A DNA stretch of 64,000 nt from Sphingomonas xinjiangensis (GTDB lineage Bacteria; Pseudomonadota; Alphaproteobacteria; Sphingomonadales; Sphingomonadaceae): assembly GCF_014199255.1 (NCBI RefSeq), contig NZ_JACIJF010000001.1, positions 248,001 to 312,000 on the forward strand, read 5' to 3'. Shown here piece by piece: positions 18,719 through 26,442 of this stretch. Every line of letters begins with the position of its first letter. Positions within the stretch are counted from its first letter, which is position 1. Under the pieces are notes generated by a model. The model was given only the letters and a program-made list of their open reading frames with translations, ran no database searches and had not been told where the DNA came from. Both the position numbers and the translations under genes were made by a program.

Positions 18719-21007
18719 TCAAGTCCGCAGGCGCTCGATCGCCTGCGCCAGCGCGACATAGAGCTTGCCCATGTCCGAGGACAGCAACGTCACCCCCAGC
18801 GGGGACCCGTCGCGCAACACCAGGATGTGGCGCAGCATCGCTTCGAAATCGTGGATGTAGCGATTGACGTTGTCGCGGAACGCCTCATCCTCATCATAGA
18901 GGCGGGCGATTTCGCGCGTCTCGGACGGGTCGAGCAGGCGCGAGGCGCGGCGGGTGAAGACGCCGCGATCGCCCTTCATATACGCCGCCCACGCGCTGTC
19001 TGCGACATCGGCGGAGAATGCCTTGGCGATGTCGATCGACGCCGAGTTGAGCGACTCGATCAGCAGTGACACGCGCCGCGTGAAATTCTCGCTGTCCGAC
19101 GCTTCGCGATCCGTCCGCGCCGCCTCGATGCGCCGCTCCACTTCCGCGGTCGCCACGTCCAGGGCGTGCATCTGCTCGCCGAGCCGGTCCGACGCCGCTC
19201 CCGCTGCTGAAACCGCCGCGTCGCTGGCCTCGGCAAGCTCAGCCAGTTGGCGATGCACCTGGGTATCGACGGCGCGCTTCAACGCCTCGCCGCTCGCTTC
19301 TTCCAGCGCCCGTGCGGCTTCGGGTACGATGGTCGAGAATGCCTCGCGTGCGCGATCGACCGCGGCATTGGCGGTCTCGCGAACGCGAAGCAGCGCGTCG
19401 ACCAGTTCGGGGGCAGTCGTTTCGGCAAAGCGGCGCGTGGCGGCGGCGGTTTCCGTCACCACCGTTCCCATGGCGGCAGCCTTGTCGCTGCCGGCTTCCA
19501 GCGTTTCGAGCAGCAAGGATTGAGTCTGACCGACCACTTCGCGTTGCTTCGCGACCAGCGCACCGATCCGCCCGACGTCGCGGAGCGTCGCCTCGGCCGT
19601 GTCGACCATCGCCAGCAATTCGGGTTGGGTGGCACCGATGGCTTGCCGCGTGGCGTTGATGCGGTCGTCCAGACGCGCGAGCGCTTGGGGCAGGGTCTCG
19701 TCGATTTCGCGCGCCGACGCGTCGAGCGCCGTAAGCAGTTCATCGGAGGTCGCGATCACCGTGCGGGCAAGGTGATCGCCGGTGCGCAGCTCGTCCGAAA
19801 TAGCCGAGAGGATGCGATACACCTTGTCCAGCGACGTGGAAAGCGCGCCGGCCTTTTCCATGCCTGCGGCGTGAGTGGTGTCCAGCGCCCGCCCGACCCG
19901 TTCCGTGCCGGTGGTGAGCCCGTCGAGCAGAAGGTCGCCGCGCGCCTGTTCCTCGGCCAGGCGGGTGCCTATCCGCCCGATCGCTTGCTCAATCTCGGCC
20001 ATGTTCGCGCCAAGCGCGGCGGCACTGTCGCGCCCTGCCTGGTCCAGCGCGGCCTGATTTGCGCTCAGCATCGCCAGAATGGCCTCGCCCTGCGTGGCGA
20101 TCCCCTTGCGCGCCTCGTCGACCGCGTTGGCGGTGCGATCGAGCACATCCTCGACGGCAGTCGACATCTGGCCCGTCACTGCCTCGAGACGCGCCCCGGC
20201 GGCCTGGCTCATCGACTCCATGTGCGAGATGTGCGCCGACAGCCGTTCGGCCGCGCCGCCAGCGACCTGGTTGGCTTCCCGGCCGCGCTCGGCAAGCGCG
20301 CTGAGCTGCGAATCCAGTGCTGCGGCATGCCGGCTGGCGGCAAGCCCCACTTCGTCGACGCGTCCGCGAAGCCCCTGCATCTCGGCATGGACCTTGGGCA
20401 GGTGCGTCGAAAGCGTGTCGAAGCGGCGGTCTATCGCCTGCATCCCTTCGTTCAGCATCCGCGTGCTGGTGTCGATCCGCTGGGACTGGCGCGTCACGCT
20501 CTCGGACGCGGCTTCGAGCCTCGCTGCGGCATTGTCGCCCATCGCCATCAGCACGGTGGTCTGTTCCGCCAGCGCCTCGCGGTTCTGCGAGATACGCCGG
20601 GACAGGCTGCCGATCATCTGTTCCAGGCTGGCGGCTTCGGCACGCATAGCGCGGGCAGTGGCCCCGAACCGGCGCGCCTCGGCGCGGCTGGTACGCAGTG
20701 CTAGCAGGCTCAGGATCGCGATCAACGCAGGCGGCACGCACAACGCCGCGATGAACTCGACCAGCGCGACAGGGCTCAGGTCGGGCAGCGAAGGCAGGCA
20801 CCACCACAGCATCCCGCCGATCCATGCCGATCCAAGGACGGCCAAGGCCGGCAACAGCCAGCCGGTACGCGCGGCCGCACCCGCTGCCGCCTCGTCTTCA
20901 TCGTCAAAGGCTAACGGCGCAGGCTCCGTCGTCCCGGGCAAGAGCGCGTCCTCTTCCACGGGCGTGAATTGCGCCTGCGGCGATGCGGCCAGATGTCCCC
21001 CAATCAT
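18719..21007 (-). CDS. Membrane-anchored long coiled-coil protein, TipN-like architecture
   Basis: 762 residues. Two transmembrane helices near residues 49-70 and 80-104 follow a variable acidic N-terminus. Then about 500 residues of Ala/Glu/Arg/Leu-rich sequence with heptad character follow, including long stretches like those of chemoreceptor or filament coiled coils. The last 130 residues look globular and constrained (SLLIESLNSASIDIAKAF, YIHDFEAMLRH, LLSSDMGKLYVALAQAIERL). Two N-terminal helices plus a long coiled coil recall the Caulobacter polarity protein TipN, but by architecture only. It is divergent from the Hpt-like gene at 21088. Real gene: high confidence; role: uncertain. Confidence 0.8.
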   Translation of the reverse strand: MIGGHLAASPQAQFTPVEEDALLPGTTEPAPLAFDDEDEAAAGAAARTGWLLPALAVLGSAWIGGMLWWCLPSLPDLSPVALVEFIAALCVPPALIAILSLLALRTSRAEARRFGATARAMRAEAASLEQMIGSLSRRISQNREALAEQTTVLMAMGDNAAARLEAASESVTRQSQRIDTSTRMLNEGMQAIDRRFDTLSTHLPKVHAEMQGLRGRVDEVGLAASRHAAALDSQLSALAERGREANQVAGGAAERLSAHISHMESMSQAAGARLEAVTGQMSTAVEDVLDRTANAVDEARKGIATQGEAILAMLSANQAALDQAGRDSAAALGANMAEIEQAIGRIGTRLAEEQARGDLLLDGLTTGTERVGRALDTTHAAGMEKAGALSTSLDKVYRILSAISDELRTGDHLARTVIATSDELLTALDASAREIDETLPQALARLDDRINATRQAIGATQPELLAMVDTAEATLRDVGRIGALVAKQREVVGQTQSLLLETLEAGSDKAAAMGTVVTETAAATRRFAETTAPELVDALLRVRETANAAVDRAREAFSTIVPEAARALEEASGEALKRAVDTQVHRQLAELAEASDAAVSAAGAASDRLGEQMHALDVATAEVERRIEAARTDREASDSENFTRRVSLLIESLNSASIDIAKAFSADVADSAWAAYMKGDRGVFTRRASRLLDPSETREIARLYDEDEAFRDNVNRYIHDFEAMLRHILVLRDGSPLGVTLLSSDMGKLYVALAQAIERLRT

Positions 21008-21087
21008 GGCTGCGGTTTACCACAAAACGCTTGGCGACCAACACCGGAGAAACTTCCGATTAACCCTGTCGGTGTAGTTCGTCGCAA

Positions 21088-21381
21088 ATGGCCTATGATC
21101 CGGGTGCAATCGACGCGACCTTGGCGGCGGCGGTGGGGGACGAACCAGCGCTGATCGCCGAGCTGCGCGAATCCTTTCTCGAAAGCGTGAAGCGCTGCCT
21201 GCGCGGTATGAAGGCCGCGGAGAGTCCCGACGAGTGGGCAGGCTTTGCGCTGCGTCTCAAGGGGCTGGCCGCGAGCTTCGGCGCGGTGCGGCTGATGGCG
21301 CTCGCCGCCGAAGCGGCAGCCGGCCAGGCGCATGACAGCACGGTGCTTCGCCGGCTCCACCGCGCGGTCGAGCGGCTGTAA
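21088..21381 (+). CDS. Hpt-like protein lacking the phosphorylatable histidine
   Basis: 97 residues, all helical in character. The segment FALRLKGLAASFGAVRLMAL (residues 53-72) aligns with the Hpt signature, normally A-H-x-L-K-G, but Leu55 stands where the phosphorylated His should be. It therefore cannot act as a normal phosphotransfer domain and may be a binding or adaptor module. It is transcribed divergently from the large coiled-coil gene (80 bases between starts) and its stop lies five bases before the end of the convergent CoxE-like gene. Confidence 0.72.
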   Translation: MAYDPGAIDATLAAAVGDEPALIAELRESFLESVKRCLRGMKAAESPDEWAGFALRLKGLAASFGAVRLMALAAEAAAGQAHDSTVLRRLHRAVERL

Positions 21382-21385
21382 GCTT

Positions 21386-22561
21386 TCAGCGCTTGCGGCT
21401 GAGCTCGCGCATCGCCTCGTCCAACCCGGCGAGCGTGAGCGGGTACATGCGGTCCTTCATGATCTGCCTGACGATCTGCACCGACTGAGTGTAGTTCCAA
21501 TGCGCTTCGGGCAGCACGTTGAGCCAGGCGGCGGCGGGGTAGGTGTCGATCAGGCGCTTGAGCCACACCGCGCCGGCCTCGTCGTTCATATGCTCCACCG
21601 AGCCCCCGGCATGGGTGAGCTCGTACGGGCTCATCGACGCGTCGCCCTTGAACACCAGCTTATAGTCGTGCCCGAATTTGTGCAGCACCTCCCACATGGG
21701 GGTACGTTCGCTGCTCCGGCGGCGATTGTCCTTCCACACGCCTTCATAGACGCAGTTGTGGAAGTAGAAGAATTTGAGGTTCTTGAACTCGGCGGTGGCG
21801 GCGGAGAACAGCTCCTCGCACAGCTGGATATGGGGATCCATTGATCCGCCGACGTCCAGGAATAACAGCAGCTTGACCGCGTTGTGCCGTTCCGGGCGCA
21901 TGCGGACGTCCAGCCAGCCCTGACGCGCAGTGCCGGCGACGGTACCCTCCACGTCCAATTCGCTCGCCGCACCCTCGCGCGCGAACCGGCGCAGCCGCCT
22001 TAGCGCCACCTTGATGTTGCGAGTGCCAAGCTCGCGGCTGCTGTCCAGGTTGCGAAATTCCCTGCTTTCCCAAACCTTTACCGCGCGCCGGTGGCGGCTC
22101 TCGCCACCGATCCGCACCCCTTCTGGGTTGTAGCCGCTATTGCCAAAGGGCGACGTGCCGCCCGTCCCGATCCACTTGCTGCCGCCCTGGTGCCGTTCAT
22201 GCTGCTCGGCCAGCCGCTGTTTCAGCGTCGACAAGATACTGTCCAAGTCGCCCAGCGACTGGATCGCCGCCATTTCCTCGGGCGTCAGATACTTCTCCGC
22301 CACCGCGCGCAGCCATTCATCGGGAATATCGCCGGTCAGACCCTCACTGCCGACGACGCCGCGAAACACATGGGCGAACACCTGGTCGAACCGGTCGATC
22401 AGCCCCTCATCTTTCACATAGGTTGCGCGCGCGAGATAGTAGAACGCCTCGGGCGTGCGTGCGATCACCTCTCCGTCGAGCGCCTCAAGCAGCACCAGAT
22501 GCTCCTTCAGCCCGGCAGGAATGCCAGCAGCGCGCAGTGCGTCGAGAAAGGCCAGGAACAT
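21386..22561 (-). CDS. CoxE-like VWA domain protein
   Basis: 391 residues. The N-terminus (FLAFLDALRAAGIPAGLKEH) and the C-terminal von Willebrand A fold with LLFLDVGGSMDPH match CoxE-type proteins. Family members normally act with a MoxR AAA+ ATPase to insert metals or mature complexes. The MIDAS is DVGGS rather than DxSxS, so one metal-contacting Ser is replaced. The MoxR partner is present at 24690-25532 on the same strand but is separated by two unrelated genes. It starts nine bases after the end of the GT-C gene, so the two are co-transcribed. Confidence 0.88.
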   Translation of the reverse strand: MFLAFLDALRAAGIPAGLKEHLVLLEALDGEVIARTPEAFYYLARATYVKDEGLIDRFDQVFAHVFRGVVGSEGLTGDIPDEWLRAVAEKYLTPEEMAAIQSLGDLDSILSTLKQRLAEQHERHQGGSKWIGTGGTSPFGNSGYNPEGVRIGGESRHRRAVKVWESREFRNLDSSRELGTRNIKVALRRLRRFAREGAASELDVEGTVAGTARQGWLDVRMRPERHNAVKLLLFLDVGGSMDPHIQLCEELFSAATAEFKNLKFFYFHNCVYEGVWKDNRRRSSERTPMWEVLHKFGHDYKLVFKGDASMSPYELTHAGGSVEHMNDEAGAVWLKRLIDTYPAAAWLNVLPEAHWNYTQSVQIVRQIMKDRMYPLTLAGLDEAMRELSRKR

Positions 22562-22570
22562 CCCGACCTT

Positions 22571-23977
22571 TTATGGCTGGAGTTCGTAGAGCGTCCAGGG
22601 GGTGCCGGAAAGGCCCCGCGCCTCCATGCCCGCCATCCACCGATACTGCCGGCCGCAACGGGTAAGCCGCGGCGCGCGTTCATGGCCACGAAACCGGAAG
22701 AAGTAGAGAAAGCGGGGCGGGGGACATTCGGCTCGCGCGACCGTCAGCGAATAGTGGCGACTGGCGGCAGCACTTTCGAGGATTGCACGCCCCGGGTCAC
22801 CGTCGAGGAGGATGCGGGTACCCTGCGGGGCACGCGCCTGCAGCGCGGCGATCGTAGCGAACGAGTCGCCGCGAAGATTGCTCGCGAGTTCGATGTCGCG
22901 GGCAAGGCTCGCCATCACGATTGCAGCACAGGCCGCACCCGCCGCCCAGCGCCGCCAGCCTCCATCGCGCATTTCCAGCCAAAGCATCTCGGCCAACAGG
23001 ACCAGCAGCGAGAGGCCACAGAGCAAGTAGTAGCGTGGATGGCCGACATTGCCGGCTTGCAACAGCATCAGCGCGGCCGGAAAGCCCAGGATCGCAAGGG
23101 CGTGAAACGCCAGCCGCTGCGCGCGCAGCTTGAGCGCGAACAGCAGCAGGGCAGGCACGACCAGCAGCCATCCGGCAGGCAGGCCGGTAAGACCCAATGT
23201 ATAGGCGTACAGCTCGGCCATGCCGTGCAGGAACCAGGAAAGCCCAAACGGGTCGTAGCTGCCGAAGTGAAAGCCATGATGGGTGATCGCGCCATAGGCG
23301 ATGATCGCCACGACCAGCGCGATGGCGAAAAGCGTGGGCATAAACAGGCGAAGCGTGGCGAGGCTCGCAGTCCGGAGGCCGTTGCGCTGCACCAGGGTGA
23401 CGAACACCCAGCCAAGGATCGCGCACAAGCCGAACAAGATGGTCAGCTGGAACAGCGCACCCAAGAAAAAGCAAAGCGCCAGCGACAATGCCGGGCTTTC
23501 GCGTTCCTCCTCGGCGAGCCAGCGATCGGCCAGGTTGAACGCCACCAGCAGCGCGAGCGCCATCGGCGCATAGCCGCGGGCCTCGGAGCCCAGCGTGACC
23601 AGCACGGGCGACACCGCGAACAACAATGCGGTAAGCAGGCCGAGTGCAGGGCCGCGGCGCGCACCGATCTGCGCCGCGATGAGAATGGTGAGGGTACTCG
23701 CCACGATCGACAGAGACCGCTGCACCAGCGGTGGGGCATCGAAGCCGACCACCAGCAGCCACAGCGAATTCAAATGGTGGTTGTTGTCGTGATTGATGCC
23801 GAGGAAGATGCCGAGCGGCGTTCCGGCAGCACGCGCCTGCACCGCCGACCACGCCTCATCCAGCGAAAGCCCGCCTTGTGCGCCCGCGATGCGCAGGGCG
23901 AGCCCCAACAGCGTAATTGCCGCCAGCAGCCACGGCCAGCGCCGGTCGCTCGTCCATCCCCCCATGCGCGCCAGCAT
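22571..23977 (-). CDS. GT-C type membrane glycosyltransferase-like protein
   Basis: 468 residues with about ten transmembrane segments. The first periplasmic loop carries LSLDEAWS, the acidic motif typical of GT-C (ArnT/PMT-like) enzymes that use polyprenyl-linked sugars. The short soluble C-terminus has several Cys and Arg residues. The acceptor cannot be predicted. It lies 25 bases after the CHAP gene and nine bases before the CoxE-like gene on the same strand. A 644-codon open frame on the other strand across this gene is a high-GC shadow. Confidence 0.78.
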   Translation of the reverse strand: MLARMGGWTSDRRWPWLLAAITLLGLALRIAGAQGGLSLDEAWSAVQARAAGTPLGIFLGINHDNNHHLNSLWLLVVGFDAPPLVQRSLSIVASTLTILIAAQIGARRGPALGLLTALLFAVSPVLVTLGSEARGYAPMALALLVAFNLADRWLAEEERESPALSLALCFFLGALFQLTILFGLCAILGWVFVTLVQRNGLRTASLATLRLFMPTLFAIALVVAIIAYGAITHHGFHFGSYDPFGLSWFLHGMAELYAYTLGLTGLPAGWLLVVPALLLFALKLRAQRLAFHALAILGFPAALMLLQAGNVGHPRYYLLCGLSLLVLLAEMLWLEMRDGGWRRWAAGAACAAIVMASLARDIELASNLRGDSFATIAALQARAPQGTRILLDGDPGRAILESAAASRHYSLTVARAECPPPRFLYFFRFRGHERAPRLTRCGRQYRWMAGMEARGLSGTPWTLYELQP

Positions 23978-24002
23978 GCGGCAGCATCAGGCGTGCCGCA
24001 AG

Positions 24003-24575
24003 TCAGCGTGCATAAGCGTCGATGAGCGATCCAACATAATCCGGGTTCGTGCTGGTAAGCTGCGAAGAAGGGCGGGCGGTATGCACCGCGGGCGGCGCCC
24101 CGCGGTCCGGCGTGCCGTAGATGAAGCCTGAAACCGGGTACACCGATCCACCCAGTCCATCCATGTCGCCATACCAGACCTTAACCTGGCTCCAGTCTCC
24201 TCGCGGTGAAACGTCGAACAACGTCACATCCTGTTCGGCATGGCCGCGAACGCCGTCGACTCGGGACCAGTTGGCATGGGTGAGCATCAGCACGCGATCC
24301 TCGACGATGCGGCTCACCACGGCGACATGGCCGAGGCGGAGCTTCTCGCTTTTGGGAAACACGACGACCGAGCCGACCCGCGGCGTGGATCCACGCGCAT
24401 ATCGGCCCTTGGCCTGATCCCACCAAGTCCAGGCATCGCCATAGATCTGAATACCCGAGGCAGCACGCGCAAACGGCACGCACTCCCCGACATAATCCAG
24501 CAAGGAGTCGGCTCGGGCGGCAGGCGAACAGGCCACAGCCGCAAGCACGGTAAGCACAGATCCCAAGATACGCAT
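24003..24575 (-). CDS. Secreted CHAP domain amidase/peptidase
   Basis: 190 residues. The ATG at 24575 is chosen because it starts a clean signal peptide (MRILGSVLTVLAAVACSPAARA, cleavage near residue 22); a start ten codons upstream would prepend MGGCPVTGAH. The mature protein is a CHAP domain: ECVPFAR with catalytic Cys32, WTWWDQAKGRYARGSTP, LGHVAVV with His83, and a third polar position at THANW. It probably cleaves peptidoglycan peptides in the periplasm. A CtrA-like site lies about 53 bases upstream of the start, so cell-cycle-linked expression is possible. Confidence 0.87.
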   Translation of the reverse strand: MRILGSVLTVLAAVACSPAARADSLLDYVGECVPFARAASGIQIYGDAWTWWDQAKGRYARGSTPRVGSVVVFPKSEKLRLGHVAVVSRIVEDRVLMLTHANWSRVDGVRGHAEQDVTLFDVSPRGDWSQVKVWYGDMDGLGGSVYPVSGFIYGTPDRGAPPAVHTARPSSQLTSTNPDYVGSLIDAYAR

Positions 24576-24627
24576 ATGGGCACCGGTTACAGGGCACCCC
24601 CCCAAAACTCCCGGTATCCAACCGAGG

Positions 24628-24643
24628 TTAAAAATTTGTTAAC
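24628..24643 (-). promoter_or_regulatory. CtrA-like binding site upstream of the CHAP gene
   Basis: Exact TTAA-N7-TTAAC in an AT-rich patch of otherwise GC-rich DNA, the consensus of the alphaproteobacterial cell-cycle regulator CtrA. It sits between the MoxR stop and the CHAP start, 53 bases from the latter. An additional TTTAAC follows at 24648-24653. No -35/-10 pair could be fixed with confidence. Motif match is exact; function is inferred. Confidence 0.5.
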
Positions 24644-24689
24644 TGCGTTTAACTTGCTGGTCAGGGTGTACTCGCGCGAAGCGCAGCTA

Positions 24690-25532
24690 TCATTTCCCTC
24701 GGCGCGCCATGAAGGCCAAGCGTTCGAACAGCATGACATCTTGTTCGTTCTTGAGCAGCGCGCCGTGGAGCGGCGGTATCGCCTTGCTCGAGTCGTGGGA
24801 TTGGAGCACCTCCACCGGCATGTCCTCGTGCAGGAGTAGCTTGAGCCAGTCGAGCAACTCGCTGGTGGACGGCTTTTTCTTCAGGCCCGGCACTTCGCGA
24901 ATATCGTAGAAAAGGTCCATTGCCCGGCTGACCAGCAGCTTCTGGATGCCCGGAAAGTGAACGTCGACAATCGCCTCCATCGTCTCGCGATCGGGGAATT
25001 TGATATAGTGGAAGAAGCAGCGGCGCAGGAACGCGTCGGGCAGTTCCTTCTCGTTGTTGGACGTGATGACGACGATCGGGCGTTCCGCTGCCGCCACGTC
25101 CTCGCCGGTTTCGTAGACGTGGAACGACATGCGGTCGAGTTCCTGGAGCAGGTCGTTCGGGAACTCGATATCGGCCTTGTCGATCTCGTCGATCAGCAGA
25201 ACGGGCAACTTGGGAGCGGTGAACGCCTCCCACAATTTGCCGCGACGGATATAGTTGGCGATGTCGTGCACGCGCGCATCGCCGAGTTGCCCGTCCCTCA
25301 AACGCGCCACCGCGTCATATTCGTACAGGCCCTGTTGCGCCTTGGTCGTCGACTTGACGTTCCACTCGATCAACGGCGCGCCGACGGCACGCGCAATCTC
25401 ATAGGCAAGGACGGTCTTGCCGGTGCCGGGCTCCCCCTTGACGAGCAGCGGACGGCGCAGGGTGACGGCCGCGTTGACGGCGACCTTCAGGTCCTCCGTG
25501 GCGACATAGCTTTGAGTGCCTTCGAAACGCAT
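24690..25532 (-). CDS. MoxR-family AAA+ ATPase
   Basis: 280 residues from the ATG at 25532 (MRFEGTQSYVAT), the usual N-terminus; the open frame extends 55 codons further upstream but without family similarity. Walker A is GEPGTGKT at residues 33-40 and Walker B is VLLIDEIDKAD around residue 111-121. MoxR ATPases are chaperone-like and pair with VWA proteins; the CoxE-like partner lies 2.1 kb downstream on the same strand. A 46-base gap separates it from the upstream hypothetical gene. Confidence 0.92.
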   Translation of the reverse strand: MRFEGTQSYVATEDLKVAVNAAVTLRRPLLVKGEPGTGKTVLAYEIARAVGAPLIEWNVKSTTKAQQGLYEYDAVARLRDGQLGDARVHDIANYIRRGKLWEAFTAPKLPVLLIDEIDKADIEFPNDLLQELDRMSFHVYETGEDVAAAERPIVVITSNNEKELPDAFLRRCFFHYIKFPDRETMEAIVDVHFPGIQKLLVSRAMDLFYDIREVPGLKKKPSTSELLDWLKLLLHEDMPVEVLQSHDSSKAIPPLHGALLKNEQDVMLFERLAFMARRGK

Positions 25533-25578
25533 GGCTCCTGAATACCGGGCGATGTCGCCCAGGCGCAAGCCGCGCGCT

Positions 25579-26244
25579 TCAGGGGCGCTCGCGGGCGTCG
25601 GCGCGCGCTTCGAGCAAGTCCCACAAACCGCGATGTTGTGCGAAGACCTGCTGCGCGCCGAACAACATGGCCCGCTCCATCGATCCCTGACGGGCAAGCG
25701 CGTCGACCACGCTCAACGTTTCCTCGGCCGGAGGAAGGCCAAGACGCGGGATGTCGAAGCCGAGCCGGCCGGCCGCGATGTTCAGGAACTGGCGTATCGT
25801 GCTCCAGTCGATCGCCAGCGCGAGGGCTGCGCCGACCGCGCAGCCGGCCCGGTCCGACCGCGATAAAATATCCAGGGCGTGCCTTTGGGCATGCGCGACC
25901 GCCTCCGACCGGTCATGCCCGGGCGTGCTGGGCAGCGGGCCGGCGGCGGCGACGATGCGGGCCAGGAAACCACGCTCGGTCCCGAAAGCCTCCGCAGCCG
26001 CTTCCAGCCACTCGGACTCGATTGGTGCGCGCGCACTGCCGCGTGCATGGTCGATCACGCCGGGATGGCGGCCATGCAGCAAGCAGATATAATGCGCCGC
26101 ATCGGCAAGATCGCGGGGCGGTTGGTCTCCGGCTGCCAGGCGACGAAGATAGCCGTGATTGGCACTTCCGTCGGAAGCGACGAGCGACCCCATGGCACCC
26201 CAGCTGCTGCCCAGGCGTGCGATCTGTGCGGAGTCGAACGGCAT
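25579..26244 (-). CDS. Conserved-looking hypothetical protein upstream of MoxR
   Basis: 221 residues, soluble and helical, with no signal peptide or recognisable domain. His-rich patches (HYICLLHGRHPGVIDHARG) and Ala-rich helices dominate. It lies 46 bases upstream of MoxR on the same strand and probably shares its transcript. The 198-base region on the other side holds the rpoD terminator and no gene. Codon usage is like the neighbours, so it is likely real, but I do not recognise a family. Confidence 0.7.
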   Translation of the reverse strand: MPFDSAQIARLGSSWGAMGSLVASDGSANHGYLRRLAAGDQPPRDLADAAHYICLLHGRHPGVIDHARGSARAPIESEWLEAAAEAFGTERGFLARIVAAAGPLPSTPGHDRSEAVAHAQRHALDILSRSDRAGCAVGAALALAIDWSTIRQFLNIAAGRLGFDIPRLGLPPAEETLSVVDALARQGSMERAMLFGAQQVFAQHRGLWDLLEARADARERP

Positions 26245-26389
26245 AGCCCCAAAATCCCGAAACCCGCGGCCGGCAGGCGTGCCGCGTCTCTGTGCAAATC
26301 TTGAATATGCGCTGGCATGTAAAAAGTAAGTTTACGCCGGATTTGTCTTGAAATCGATCAGTGTCCCGCGATGAGATCGGTCTTAAAAC

Positions 26390-26422
26390 AAGACGCCCCG
26401 GAAGTTCACTCCGAGGCGTCTT
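26390..26422 (-). terminator. Intrinsic terminator of rpoD operon
   Basis: Inverted repeat with 13-bp arms (26390-26402 and 26410-26422, one mismatch) and a 7-base loop. It is followed on the minus strand by GTTTTAAGA. It lies 20 bases past the rpoD stop and fits a Rho-independent terminator. Confidence 0.82.
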
Positions 26423-26442
26423 GGTAACGTGGCGAGTGATTC

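Noticed and set aside
22091..24025. 644-codon open frame on the plus strand across the CoxE-like and GT-C genes
   Set aside because: It is antisense to two genes with clear protein motifs, has a composition dominated by Arg, Gln, His and Ala as expected from high-GC shadows, and shows no domain pattern.
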